Made by a program: the position numbers and the translations under genes | Source of the DNA: Paenibacillus sp. FSL H7-0331 | GTDB taxonomy: Bacteria; Bacillota; Bacilli; Paenibacillales; NBRC-103111 | Assembly (NCBI RefSeq): GCF_001956045.1 | Contig: NZ_MRTH01000009.1 | Location: 124,001-188,000 of the forward strand | Direction of reading: 5' to 3' | DNA length: 64,000 bases | Part shown: piece after piece, positions 46,693 to 55,355 of the stretch | Numbering within the stretch: position 1 is the stretch's first letter | Layout of the letters: each line of letters opens with the position of its first letter | The notes under the pieces: generated by a model | What the model saw: only the letters and a program-made list of their open reading frames with translations | What the model was told of the DNA's origin: nothing | The model's database searches: none

Positions 46693-47227
46693 TCAACCGA
46701 TGGAAAAAAAGCGCCGTTTAACGTTACTTCTGATTATAGTCGTGCTTCAAGTGTTGTTCCTCGGTGGAATTGCAACCTCCTACTACGCTGTTGGCTGGTT
46801 TGGCACCGAAATTAAAATTAAAACCGTACCTGTTGATCCACGCGATTTTTTATACGGTGACTATGTAACGCTCGGCTACGAGATTAGTACGCTGAACCCT
46901 CAATTATGGAGGGAGTCTGCTAATAAGCCAAGTCAAGGTGAAGCAGTTTATGTGCTGCTGAAGCCTTCTGCCAATGGACTGTATGAAGCGACGGGAATTT
47001 ATCGCAACAAACCTAGCACGCAAGCAGGTGAGGCTGTATTAAAAGGAACCGTCGATTACAGCTGGGATGACCTGCTTCGTATAGAATATGGACTGGAGCG
47101 GTACTATGTGCCGGAAGGTACAGGCAAAGAGCTGGAAAGAGAAGCCCGCAATATGATCGTAAGAGTGAAGATCGCTCCTTGGGGACAGGCGAGAATTAAT
47201 GGCCTTGAAGAAGTGACACCTTCGTAA
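46685..47227 (+). CDS. GDYXXLXY domain membrane-anchored protein
   Basis: A 180-residue protein with one membrane segment near residues 12-34 (LLLIIVVLQVLFLGGIATSYYA) and an external domain. That domain holds the motif that names the family, GDYVTLGYEIS, in DPRDFLYGDYVTLGYEIS at about residue 55. A run of G forms the ribosome site. It is translationally coupled to the DUF2157 gene. The family role is unknown; joint action with the DUF2157 protein is inferred. Confidence 0.82.
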   Translation: MSDQPMEKKRRLTLLLIIVVLQVLFLGGIATSYYAVGWFGTEIKIKTVPVDPRDFLYGDYVTLGYEISTLNPQLWRESANKPSQGEAVYVLLKPSANGLYEATGIYRNKPSTQAGEAVLKGTVDYSWDDLLRIEYGLERYYVPEGTGKELEREARNMIVRVKIAPWGQARINGLEEVTPS

Positions 47228-47322
47228 AGGTGAGTTGGAGATACAGGAAGATTAGCAGTGAACCAAGCTTACTTCGATGGTTTAAGGATTGTAATGATAT
47301 AAAGGGTTTATGAATATAAGGC

Positions 47323-47351
47323 AAAAGGGCACCCGACGGGTGCCTTTTCTA
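47323..47351. terminator. Bidirectional terminator
   Basis: AAAAGGGCACCCG and CGGGTGCCTTTT pair with almost no loop. It lies between the convergent GDYXXLXY and amidohydrolase genes. Confidence 0.8.
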
Positions 47352-47418
47352 TTGTAGTGATAGTGTGTCTACGTCCATCCATATAGATGAACCTCTTTCG
47401 CCCGCTGCGAAATCTGCA

Positions 47419-48819
47419 TTAAGGCTGCGTTCGCGGTATGAACTGTCCCCATCCTTTTGCCTTATCGTCAACTTTACCTTGCTCTGCGACTACTTTGCCC
47501 CGCACAATCGTATGGGTCGGGAGCCCTTGAAGCTCCAAGCCTTCATAGAGCAACGCCGTTTCTCTGGCAACGGTATAAAGCTCATGAATATTTACGGTTC
47601 GTTGTGCACGCATGTCAACTATCGTTATGTCAGCATCGGTGCCAATCCCAAGAGTGCCTTTATTCGGGAACATCCCGAACGTTTTGGCCGGATTCACAGA
47701 CATGAGCTCAACCAGCTTATGCAAGGAAAGCTTTCCTTTACTCACTTGATCAAGCATAAGAGGCAGCGTTAACTCTGTACCGGGGAAGCCGGCAGGGGAT
47801 TTCAAAATATTCGCATATCCAAGCTCCTTGAGAGCCTTCGGGAAAGGGGAATGATCACTCGAAATATAATCGATGGTTCCGTCCTCGATATAGCTCCACA
47901 ACGCTTCAATTTGTTGGGGACTGCGAAGAGGAGGATTACACTTGCCATAAGGGCCGATCTTCTCCAGATAGCTATCATCAAATATTAAATAATGAGGGCA
48001 CATTTCGGCATAAATACGAATTCCGTCCTGCTTGGCACGCTTAATGATTTTTAACGCTTCAGGACTTGACACGTGACAGCAGATGACCGGAACCTGCAGC
48101 TGTTCAGCGAAAAATACAACCCGGTTAATAGCGCTGGTTTCCACTAGCGTATTCCTGGCTAACAAATGCTTGTTATAATCCCCTTCAACAAACGTGCGTT
48201 CTGCAAATTCCGAGAAATAGCTTAACAGCTCTTCATGTTCGGCATGCAGGGCGAGCGGCAGACCGGTTTGCGAAATTTGCTTAAAGCCCTCATACAAATC
48301 GCGGTCACGAGTCATAGTAAAACCTTCGAATTCCTGCTCTCTTCCTGCTGGAGCTTTGTGCATAAACGTTTTGTATGCGGATATTCCCTCATCTGCGAGC
48401 GGTATGATATCATCCAGATGGTCACTGCCGGCAGCACCGTACAAACCGTAATCGATTAAAGCCTCCGTTTTCAATATTTCCTTACGATTGATCAATAGCT
48501 CTGTGTTATACGTACATGGAAAAGAGTTCGGCATTTCAATGATGCTGGTAATTCCGCCAGCTGCCGCGGCACGAGTTCCGGTAAAGAAAGTTTCCGTAGA
48601 AGCCGGATCTTTGGCAGGTTCCCTGAAGTGAACATGTGCGTCAATCATACCGGGCAATACATATAAACCCTCAGCATCAATGACACGTTCCGCCTCAAAC
48701 TGGGTATGGAGCTCAGAAATTATATGAATCTTGCCATCCTTAATTCCGATATTGGCTAACTGGAAGTCTTCTTCTGTTCGGTATACAAGCCCGTTTTTTA
48801 TCCATAGATCAAGCTTCAT
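47419..48819 (-). CDS. Cyclic amidohydrolase (allantoinase/hydantoinase/dihydroorotase family)
   Basis: A 466-residue amidohydrolase-fold enzyme. The metal site is complete: His62 and His64 in MIDAHVHFREP, the lysine to be carboxylated in AYKTFMHK (Lys150), His192 in LHAEHEELL, the His of VICCHVSSPEAL, and the Asp of DYISSDHSPFPK. The family opens five- or six-membered cyclic amides such as allantoin, hydantoins or dihydroorotate. No pyrimidine or purine catabolic partners are nearby, so the substrate cannot be named; allantoinase is the nearest look. The ATG has GGAGG upstream, and a palindromic operator candidate lies 45 bases further up. It is probably controlled by the neighbouring IclR protein. 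Confidence 0.8.
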   Translation of the reverse strand: MKLDLWIKNGLVYRTEEDFQLANIGIKDGKIHIISELHTQFEAERVIDAEGLYVLPGMIDAHVHFREPAKDPASTETFFTGTRAAAAGGITSIIEMPNSFPCTYNTELLINRKEILKTEALIDYGLYGAAGSDHLDDIIPLADEGISAYKTFMHKAPAGREQEFEGFTMTRDRDLYEGFKQISQTGLPLALHAEHEELLSYFSEFAERTFVEGDYNKHLLARNTLVETSAINRVVFFAEQLQVPVICCHVSSPEALKIIKRAKQDGIRIYAEMCPHYLIFDDSYLEKIGPYGKCNPPLRSPQQIEALWSYIEDGTIDYISSDHSPFPKALKELGYANILKSPAGFPGTELTLPLMLDQVSKGKLSLHKLVELMSVNPAKTFGMFPNKGTLGIGTDADITIVDMRAQRTVNIHELYTVARETALLYEGLELQGLPTHTIVRGKVVAEQGKVDDKAKGWGQFIPRTQP

Positions 48820-48863
48820 GTTTATGCCTCCAAATGATAGTACCTGAATTGGAATTTTTGTTT

Positions 48864-48882
48864 ATTATCAAATAGTGATAAT
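48864..48882. promoter_or_regulatory. Operator candidate upstream of the amidohydrolase gene
   Basis: ATTATCA-AATAG-TGATAAT, seven-base perfect arms. The same arms and spacing occur at 49849-49867. Confidence 0.65.
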
Positions 48883-48954
48883 TAATTATTATTAATTGAT
48901 AATAATCATAATTGATTCTTTAAATAATTTCAATAACGAAATTGATCTGCACAC

Positions 48955-48989
48955 AAAAAAGCCGCATCCTCTGGATAGAAGATACGGCT
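48955..48989 (-). terminator. Terminator of iclR (minus strand)
   Basis: On the minus strand, AGCCGTATC...GGATGCGGCT is followed by six T. Confidence 0.75.
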
Positions 48990-49004
48990 CCGTACAGCGT
49001 ACTG

Positions 49005-49745
49005 CTATATATTTTGCTCGATTTGCTGGGCTGCCTTTTTTAAGCTTGCGATCAATTGCTCTTTATCCTTCTGAATCATTCGTTCCCTTGGACCAGCGAC
49101 ACTGAGTGAGCCGATGATTGTATGAGTTGAGAAGATCGGTACCGCATACGTATACACGCCTTCGTCGAGCTCGTTGTCAGATTCGGCATAACCAAGAGTT
49201 CGTATATCTTTCAAATTGTCCAGCAGTGCATTCTTGTCGGTGATTGTATTTTCTGTATGCTTTTGAACAATACCATGCTTGAACAATTTGTTAACGGCGT
49301 CATTGCCCATATAGGCCAGAATGGCTTTGGACGAAGCACCCGCATACAGGGGGATAAATTTGCCGGGTTCAGAAGAGACTTTAACCATGTGAAAGGAGGA
49401 CGAGATATTTTCAATACAAATCGTTTGAAAGCCGGATAAAATAACCAATACCGTCGTTTCCTGAGTTTCGTTCATCAATTGTGTCATAACGGGCGTAGCT
49501 GCGAGCGAGAGTTCGTTGTTTAAGTTAATCATGTTATTCATTTCCAGAAAACGAAGCCCCAAACGGTAAGTCCCTCTGTTCGTCTCCATAAGATATTTCT
49601 TCTCTTTCAGAATGCGGATGTAACGGTACACGGAGCTTTGAGGAATATTCATGATTTCAGAAATCTGAGGAACACTAAGCTCTCTCGTTTCCAGCGTATA
49701 CAAATCCAAAATTTCTAATGTTTTGCGTGTACTCACTTTTTTCAT
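49005..49745 (-). CDS. IclR family transcriptional regulator
   Basis: A 246-residue regulator. The N-terminal winged helix (about 1-65) has TRKTLEILDLYTLETRELSVPQ and IPQSSVYRYIRILKEKKYL as recognition part. The C-terminal effector domain includes YAGASSKAILAYMG and LDEGVYTYAVPIFS, followed by GSLSVAGPRERM. IclR proteins bind palindromic operators and respond to small carbon compounds. The gene lies between the amidohydrolase gene and the divergent ABC/SDR cluster, and matching palindromes sit near both, so it is the likely regulator of all of them. Confidence 0.9.
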   Translation of the reverse strand: MKKVSTRKTLEILDLYTLETRELSVPQISEIMNIPQSSVYRYIRILKEKKYLMETNRGTYRLGLRFLEMNNMINLNNELSLAATPVMTQLMNETQETTVLVILSGFQTICIENISSSFHMVKVSSEPGKFIPLYAGASSKAILAYMGNDAVNKLFKHGIVQKHTENTITDKNALLDNLKDIRTLGYAESDNELDEGVYTYAVPIFSTHTIIGSLSVAGPRERMIQKDKEQLIASLKKAAQQIEQNI

Positions 49746-50328
49746 CCTTCCGACAAATATTTTCTAAATTAAATTCTTATGTTGAAAATTGAGAGTAGAC
49801 GAAATATAATGTTGTTAATCGACTTTAATTATCAATTATCAATATTATATTATCAATAATTGATAATTAGATCAATAATTTCTAAAATACTTTCTCAGGG
49901 AGGGACAAACGCTCGGTTCCACACTGTTTTATTTATTAGATCACAAAAGGGGAAAAAGATAAAGATCGAATGTCCCAAACCACTTAAAAATGATAACGCT
50001 TTACAAATGTTACATTTTATTACACGACATAATACTTTAATTGTAAATCCGTTTATTCGCTATTTTAATGTTAGTTAACATGACATAAAGTTATTGACAA
50101 CTATTTTTAGCTGTTGTAAAGTTAGACCCACGTTATATTTCACTACATGAAAACACAAAATTCGACAAAATCCTCAGAAGCGTTTGTATGTGCTCAAAAC
50201 GTTTTGTCGAACCAAATGGAGGTTGGGATAACTGTAAAACGGGGGTCGAAGCACGGTTTCATTTTCGGTTCAGGTCATGCAATTGTTCATGCTTAGCGAT
50301 AACAAACCATTTTAGGAGGCTAATCAAT
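49746..50328. promoter_or_regulatory. AT-rich divergent control region of iclR and the ABC-SDR cluster
   Basis: It holds several ATTATCAAT/ATTGATAAT half-sites at 49828-49880, including the palindrome at 49849-49867. A promoter TTGACA (50094-50099)-N17-TAAAGT (50117-50122) reads toward the ABC genes. A leader inverted repeat TTCGACAAAA (50161-50170) with TTTTGTCGAA (50202-50211) follows. The frame at 49860-50078 has no ribosome site and is not called. Confidence 0.65.
49849..49867. promoter_or_regulatory. Operator candidate between iclR and the ABC cluster
   Basis: ATTATCA-ATAAT-TGATAAT. The inverted repeat extends to nine-base arms (ATTATCAAT and ATTGATAAT). Further half-sites lie on both sides. 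Confidence 0.65.
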
Positions 50329-51153
50329 ATGAAAAAACAAACTTCCCTGGTACTCGTTCTTATTCTTTCCCTGGTACTGCTAATCAGTGCTTGTTCCAGT
50401 TCTGCTCCTGCAGCTAACGGAAAAACGGATGTGGGTAATGCCAAAGGTCTTTTGGCTGATATCAAGAAACGAGGTACGATCGTCATTGCAACAAGTGGCA
50501 ACAATGCACCGACTATTTTTCCAAATGAAAAGAACGAGTTGGTAGGTATTGATGCCGATTGGGCAAAAATTATTGCGGACCATCTGGGTGTCAAAATTGA
50601 ATGGAAACGGATGGATTTTAGTGGAATCATTCCAGGCTTGATGACAGGTAACTTCGACATTGGTTTGTCTGGTATCGGTGTAACGGAAGAAAGACTAAAA
50701 ACCCTGGATTTCTCCGAGCATATTGCGTATGACGAGGTTGTTGCCGTATATAACAAGAAAACAACGGGAATCAACAGTCCGGATGATATTAAAGGACGTA
50801 TTACAGGTGTTGTAACGGGTTCCTCCAACGGTGATGCTCCAGCACGTAAAATCGGTGGATATAAAGAATTGAAGACCTATCCGGGACAAGCTGAAGCCTT
50901 TCATGATTTACAAAACGGCCGCATTGAGGTCATGGTTACCGGTAAAATGCTGGCTGGACATTGGACAAAAACAGAAGGCAAGGATTACATGGTATCTCCT
51001 AAAGGGATGGAAGGTCGTAAACTGGCTGTAGCCATGAAGCAAGGCGAGACTGATCTGAAAAATGCTATTAATGAAGCGATTCTTGCCGCCAAAAAGCAAG
51101 GGAAATATGAAGAAATTGCCCAAAAATGGTTAGGCTCCACGTTCTCTCAATAA
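50329..51153 (+). CDS. ABC transporter substrate-binding lipoprotein (family 3, polar amino acid type)
   Basis: A 274-residue protein. The signal peptide ends in the lipobox LLISAC, so it is anchored to the outer face of the membrane. The mature part has the family 3 binding fold: GTIVIATSGNNAPTIFPNEKNELVGIDADWAKIIADHLGVK, then SGIGVTEERLKTLDFSE and GVVTGSSNGD. The arginine that holds amino-acid carboxylates in this fold would be expected in or near TEERLKTLDF. AGGAGG precedes ATG 50329; the open frame from 50188 is a longer artefact. It is the first gene of an eight-gene same-strand run. The ligand may be an amino acid or a related acid. Confidence 0.88.
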   Translation: MKKQTSLVLVLILSLVLLISACSSSAPAANGKTDVGNAKGLLADIKKRGTIVIATSGNNAPTIFPNEKNELVGIDADWAKIIADHLGVKIEWKRMDFSGIIPGLMTGNFDIGLSGIGVTEERLKTLDFSEHIAYDEVVAVYNKKTTGINSPDDIKGRITGVVTGSSNGDAPARKIGGYKELKTYPGQAEAFHDLQNGRIEVMVTGKMLAGHWTKTEGKDYMVSPKGMEGRKLAVAMKQGETDLKNAINEAILAAKKQGKYEEIAQKWLGSTFSQ

Positions 51154-51199
51154 TGCCATATTAGCTAGCGCTCAAAATCAGTTGAAGGAGTTGATTACC

Positions 51200-51856
51200 A
51201 TGATCAAGTGGGACGTTATTATCACTTATTTTCCAGCTCTTTTGGAGGGCGCTCTGATTACTCTGGAGGTTTCCTTGCTGACTATGGTTATTGCTACCAT
51301 TGCGGGAACATTTCTGGCGCTCATGCGCATTTCCAGTAACCGGACTATGCGTTCCATCTCTATGGTCTATATGTGGATCATGCGGGGAACACCCTTGCTG
51401 CTTGTATTGTTTTTCGTCTATTATGCCTTCCCGAGCTGGGGTATTCGTCTTCCGGCGTTCGCAGCTGCGATCTTGGCCATGTCGATGAATTCTGCAGCGT
51501 ATAAGGGAGAAATTATTCGCTCCGGCATACAGGCTATCCCACGTGGTCAAATCGAATCGGCTATGGCCATCGGGATGAGCTATGGACAAACGATGAGACG
51601 TATCATTCTTCCACAAGCGGTCAGGATTATCATTCCGCCATACATTAACAATTCCATTTTGCTAATCAAAAACTCGGCATTAGTTTCCTCTATCACGGTA
51701 ACTGATTTAATGCTGAACAGCCAACAAATTTACAGCGCAACCTACCGTCCTGTTGAGATACTGGGTACAGCCGGCGTGCTTTACTTAACGATGACCAGTT
51801 TACTCATGTGGTTTCAGATGTGGGCCGAGAAAAAGCTGTCCTATTATAACCGCTAA
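51200..51856 (+). CDS. ABC transporter permease (polar amino acid/His-Glu-Gln type)
   Basis: A 218-residue permease with about five helices. It starts YFPALLEGALITLEVSLLTM, the typical start of HisM/GlnP proteins, and has RGTPLLLVLFFVYYAFP. The coupling-helix region is SGIQAIPRGQIESAMAIGMS, followed by PQAVRIIIPPYINNSILLIKNSALVS. AAGGAG lies nine bases before ATG 51200. With a single permease gene it probably forms a homodimer. Confidence 0.9.
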   Translation: MIKWDVIITYFPALLEGALITLEVSLLTMVIATIAGTFLALMRISSNRTMRSISMVYMWIMRGTPLLLVLFFVYYAFPSWGIRLPAFAAAILAMSMNSAAYKGEIIRSGIQAIPRGQIESAMAIGMSYGQTMRRIILPQAVRIIIPPYINNSILLIKNSALVSSITVTDLMLNSQQIYSATYRPVEILGTAGVLYLTMTSLLMWFQMWAEKKLSYYNR

Positions 51857-51884
51857 GGGATTTTGAAGCAGAGGAGCTGTTGAC

Positions 51885-52643
51885 ATGAAACCGATTCTAC
51901 AAATTCAAGGGTTGCGGAAATCGTATGGTAATCATGAGGTATTAAAAGGTGTTGATTTGTCGGTTAATAAAGGAGAAGTTATCGCTGTTATCGGTCCAAG
52001 TGGCACGGGGAAGAGCACCATGCTTCGGTGTATTAATTTCTTGGAGGAGCCAACAGCGGGTTCGATCTGGCTTGGCGACGAGAAGGTGGAAAGTCTGCCT
52101 TCCAAGGCGAAAGCAAGAACGTATCATCCGCAAATAACGAGGCTGCGGACTCGGGTAGGCATGGTTTTTCAACAATTTAATCTATGGCCGCACAAAAGTG
52201 TTCTGGAAAATATAATTGAAGGTCCAATGTTATTAAAGAATGTAGCTAAAGAAGAAGCGATCAAGAAGGCCAAATATCTCCTCGAATTGGTGAAAATGGT
52301 TGATAAGGCTGATAAATATCCGGCAAGTCTTTCTGGGGGCCAGCAGCAGCGTGTAGCTATTGCCAGAGCACTGGCTATGGAGCCGGAAGTGATGCTCTTT
52401 GATGAAGTGACCTCAGCGCTTGATCCCCAGCTGGTAGGGGAAGTGTTGGAGGTAATGACCAATCTGGCCCAGGCGGGCATGACGATGCTTGTTGTGACTC
52501 ATGAGATGAAGTTTGCCGAGAATGTATCCAGTCGGGTGCTATTCATGGACGGCGGCGTTATTGCCGAGCAAGGTACGCCCCAGCAGGTGTTCCGAAATAC
52601 GGAGCACGAAAGAACACGGAAATTCCTGTCTTCTGTCCTGTAA
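51885..52643 (+). CDS. ABC transporter ATP-binding protein (polar amino acid type)
   Basis: A 252-residue ATPase: Walker [10 protein letters not shown] (about 38-46), Q-loop in [19 protein letters not shown], signature [15 protein letters not shown] (about 147), Walker [14 protein letters not shown] and switch His in [16 protein letters not shown]. It is typical of GlnQ/HisP. It starts 28 bases after the permease and completes the importer. Confidence 0.93.
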   Translation: MKPILQIQGLRKSYGNHEVLKGVDLSVNKGEVIAVIGPSGTGKSTMLRCINFLEEPTAGSIWLGDEKVESLPSKAKARTYHPQITRLRTRVGMVFQQFNLWPHKSVLENIIEGPMLLKNVAKEEAIKKAKYLLELVKMVDKADKYPASLSGGQQQRVAIARALAMEPEVMLFDEVTSALDPQLVGEVLEVMTNLAQAGMTMLVVTHEMKFAENVSSRVLFMDGGVIAEQGTPQQVFRNTEHERTRKFLSSVL

Positions 52644-52690
52644 GAATGGACGGTTGATTCCAGTACCCTATATGAAGCAGGGGGATTATT

Positions 52691-53665
52691 ATGATCATTG
52701 TTACTGGCGGCGGCGGATTTGTGGGCAGTCATATCGTAGAGCGTCTGGCTCATCGTGGTGAAGAAGTGCTGGCCGTAGATCTGCATGAGCCTGCCCAGCC
52801 CGTTAAGTCGCTTTGGCAGTCTTATGGCAGGTTCATTCGGTTTGAGCAGGTGGATATAACAGATAAAGAATCCTTGACTGCGCTCTTTTCCCGTAATCCT
52901 GCGAAGGGGGTAGTCCACGCGGCAACGATTACTCCAACCGCTGAACGTGAAAGGGAGGAACCGGAGCGTATTCTGCACATTGGCGTCGTGGGGAGCTCAC
53001 TCGTTGTAAACACGGCTGCCAGAAATGGCGTCAAAAGATTTATTTATCTGAGCTCAGCGTCCATATATGAACCCATAACAGATCCGCACTGCGTTCTGGG
53101 AGAGATGGAGCGGCTGCAGCAAACAGGATTGTATCCATTGACGAAGGTAGCGGGTGAATGGATAACACGTTATTTGTCCGAAGGCACTGGAATGGAGGCT
53201 GCGTCTGTGAGGATTGCGGCTTGCTATGGTCCGTTGGAACGAAATACTGGCGCTCGGACTTCCATGTCTCAAGTGTGGAAAGCTGTTCACAGGGCCAAAG
53301 ATCGGAAGCCGCTTCTTGTAGGCTCACCTGACTATATACTAGATTTCACCTATGTCAAGGACATTGCTGAAGGTATTGTTGAGCTGCTGCTCACCTCGAA
53401 TATGGAGCATGATGTTTACAATATTTCGGGTGGAAGCGGCTATTCGTTGATGGAATTAGCGGAAGCTGTAGCCGGGACGATACCCGGTACGGAAATACGG
53501 GTTACGGAAGAGCGATCCGACGATGTCTTATTTGCCAAGGATGGCAGCCGCGCTGGTCGATTGGATATTACACGGCTCACAACCGATACACGGTTCGTGC
53601 CTGTTTATAATCTTAATTCTGGATTGGCCGATTACGTGAAATGGCTTGAGACGCATAAATTTTAG
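52691..53665 (+). CDS. NAD-dependent epimerase/dehydratase-like extended SDR
   Basis: 324 residues. The NAD-binding start is MIIVTGGGGFVGSHIVERL, followed by VVHAATITPTAERE and YLSSASIYEP. The catalytic pair is Tyr148 and Lys152 in GLYPLTKVAGEW. DFTYVKDIAEGIV is the late family motif. The family reduces, oxidises or epimerises nucleotide sugars or sugar acids. Given the ABC importer and SDR neighbours, a catabolic dehydrogenase role is more likely than cell-wall sugar synthesis, but this is inference. Confidence 0.8.
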   Translation: MIIVTGGGGFVGSHIVERLAHRGEEVLAVDLHEPAQPVKSLWQSYGRFIRFEQVDITDKESLTALFSRNPAKGVVHAATITPTAEREREEPERILHIGVVGSSLVVNTAARNGVKRFIYLSSASIYEPITDPHCVLGEMERLQQTGLYPLTKVAGEWITRYLSEGTGMEAASVRIAACYGPLERNTGARTSMSQVWKAVHRAKDRKPLLVGSPDYILDFTYVKDIAEGIVELLLTSNMEHDVYNISGGSGYSLMELAEAVAGTIPGTEIRVTEERSDDVLFAKDGSRAGRLDITRLTTDTRFVPVYNLNSGLADYVKWLETHKF

Positions 53666-53731
53666 TGGAGCTGTCTGGCTGCACAGCTTGCTGATGGCTT
53701 ACTGATGCAGGAAATGGAGTGATGGAGCATC

Positions 53732-54487
53732 ATGAGAGTTAAAGGAAAGATTGTTCTTGTCACTGGAGCCGGTTCGGGAATTGGTCGAGCGATAGCGTTA
53801 TTGTTTGCAGCGGAGGGAGCATCCATAGTTGCATCGGATATATCAGAGAATGCGGTTCAGACCGTTGAACAAATTAGGACCCAAGGCGGACATGCAGCTG
53901 TCGTCATCGGTGATGTTGGCGATCAGGATGCATGTAACCGAATGGTGAATACGGCACAAGAGTCCTTCGGAGGTTTGCATGCCGTTATTCATGCGGCAGC
54001 GATTTCGCGCAAGGGTACGGCAACAACGATGAAGGAGGAGGATTGGCGGGACGTTGTTAACGTCAATCTGAACTCCGCATTTTACTTAAGCAAGGCCGCC
54101 GTACCGTTGCTTTGCCAAGGTGGTGGAGCGATTGTATTCATTGCCAGCCAGCTCGGACTTGTCGGCGCCAAAGATTCTATCGCCTACTCGGCTGCTAAAG
54201 GTGCCGTGGTGAATATGGCGAGATCGATGGCTTTGGATCATGCGCCGGATGGAATACGGGTCAACAGCCTTTGTCCGGGGCCGATTGACACCCCATTTCT
54301 CCATGCCTCGTTTCAGAGGCAAGCCGATCCGGAAAGAGCCAGAGCGTTAGCGCTCGATAAAATCCCTTTGGCTCGTTTTGGTACGCCGATAGAAATAGCG
54401 AATGCAGCTTTGTTTCTTGCTTCAGATGAGGCTTCTTTTATTACAGGCGCGACTCTGGCTGCAGATGGCGGTTACACGGCCTGGTAG
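53732..54487 (+). CDS. Short-chain dehydrogenase/reductase (classical SDR)
   Basis: 251 residues with all classical SDR features: VLVTGAGSGIGRAIALLFA (cofactor site), an Asp after VAS suggesting NAD preference (SIVASDIS), VNLNSAFYLSKAAV, the catalytic Ser in FIASQLG, and Tyr152/Lys156 in AYSAAKGAV. RVNSLCPGPIDTPF is the usual late motif. The substrate is unknown. It lies third after the transporter genes, in the same run. Confidence 0.88.
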   Translation: MRVKGKIVLVTGAGSGIGRAIALLFAAEGASIVASDISENAVQTVEQIRTQGGHAAVVIGDVGDQDACNRMVNTAQESFGGLHAVIHAAAISRKGTATTMKEEDWRDVVNVNLNSAFYLSKAAVPLLCQGGGAIVFIASQLGLVGAKDSIAYSAAKGAVVNMARSMALDHAPDGIRVNSLCPGPIDTPFLHASFQRQADPERARALALDKIPLARFGTPIEIANAALFLASDEASFITGATLAADGGYTAW

Positions 54488-54551
54488 CAAAGGGGCGGGG
54501 AATAGCGTTATAGCATTATTCATACCGATAATTTATGAAGGAGTGGATCAT

Positions 54552-55337
54552 ATGGATTTAAATTTGCAAGGAAAAGTAGCTTTGATCATCGCCTCCAGTC
54601 AAGGTCTGGGTAAAGGTATTGCTGCTGAATTGGTAAAGGAGGGCGCTAACGTGATGTTAACGGGCCGGGATCAGGACAAGCTTCAAGCCGCCAAAGCTGA
54701 GCTTGAACAGCTCGGGACAGGTGAAGTGGCGTACCAAACGGTTGACATTACGAACCCTACTGATATACAACAACTTGTACAAGTGACCCGCGATACGTTT
54801 GGAACCATTGATATTCTCGTTAATAACGCAGGTGGTCCCCCGGCAGGAACATTTGAACAGTTCTCGGATGAGCAATGGCAGGCTGCTTTTGAGCTCAATC
54901 TATTAAGTTACATCCGGGTAATACGTGAAGTGCTGCCTGATCTGAAAAAACAAGGTGGACGCATTATCAATATGGCTTCTTCCTCCATTAAAGTGCCTAT
55001 TCCTGGATTACTACTATCAAATACGTTCCGGGCCGGAATCGTAGGGTTAACTAAAACATTAGCTGAGGAGCTGGCTCCATACAATATTCTTGTTAATACG
55101 GTTGCCCCTGGTCGGATTGCTACTGATAGAGTTGCCTTTCTGGATGATGTCAAAGCCCAAAAGACCGGTAAAACGCGTGAACAGGTAGAGGAAATGTCCA
55201 AACAATCCATTCCGCTTGGTCGTTATGGGACTGTGGAGGAATTTGCGAAGGTAGTCACCTTCCTGGTATCGGATGCGAGCTCTTACATCACAGGAAGCTC
55301 CATACTTATTGACGGCGGAATGATTAAATCTATCTAA
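54552..55337 (+). CDS. SDR family protein lacking the usual Tyr-Lys pair
   Basis: 261 residues. The fold is clear: KVALIIASSQGLGKGIAAEL (cofactor site), an Arg in TGRDQDKL suggesting NADP, VNNAGGPPAGTFEQFSDEQW, and late VNTVAPGRIATDRV. Where classical SDRs have Tyr-x3-Lys, this one has Ser156-Asn-Thr-Phe-Arg160, within SNTFRAGIVGLTKTL. This defines a recurring atypical SDR subgroup (FabG-like in databases). ATG 54552 has AAGGAG upstream; the frame from 54402 overlaps the previous gene and is rejected. Confidence 0.82.
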   Translation: MDLNLQGKVALIIASSQGLGKGIAAELVKEGANVMLTGRDQDKLQAAKAELEQLGTGEVAYQTVDITNPTDIQQLVQVTRDTFGTIDILVNNAGGPPAGTFEQFSDEQWQAAFELNLLSYIRVIREVLPDLKKQGGRIINMASSSIKVPIPGLLLSNTFRAGIVGLTKTLAEELAPYNILVNTVAPGRIATDRVAFLDDVKAQKTGKTREQVEEMSKQSIPLGRYGTVEEFAKVVTFLVSDASSYITGSSILIDGGMIKSI

Positions 55338-55355
55338 GAGGACGAGGTGCTTGAA

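Noticed and set aside
49860..50078. 72-residue frame between iclR and the ABC genes
   Set aside because: It begins in the AT-rich operator region, lacks a ribosome site and ends before the promoter of the ABC genes.
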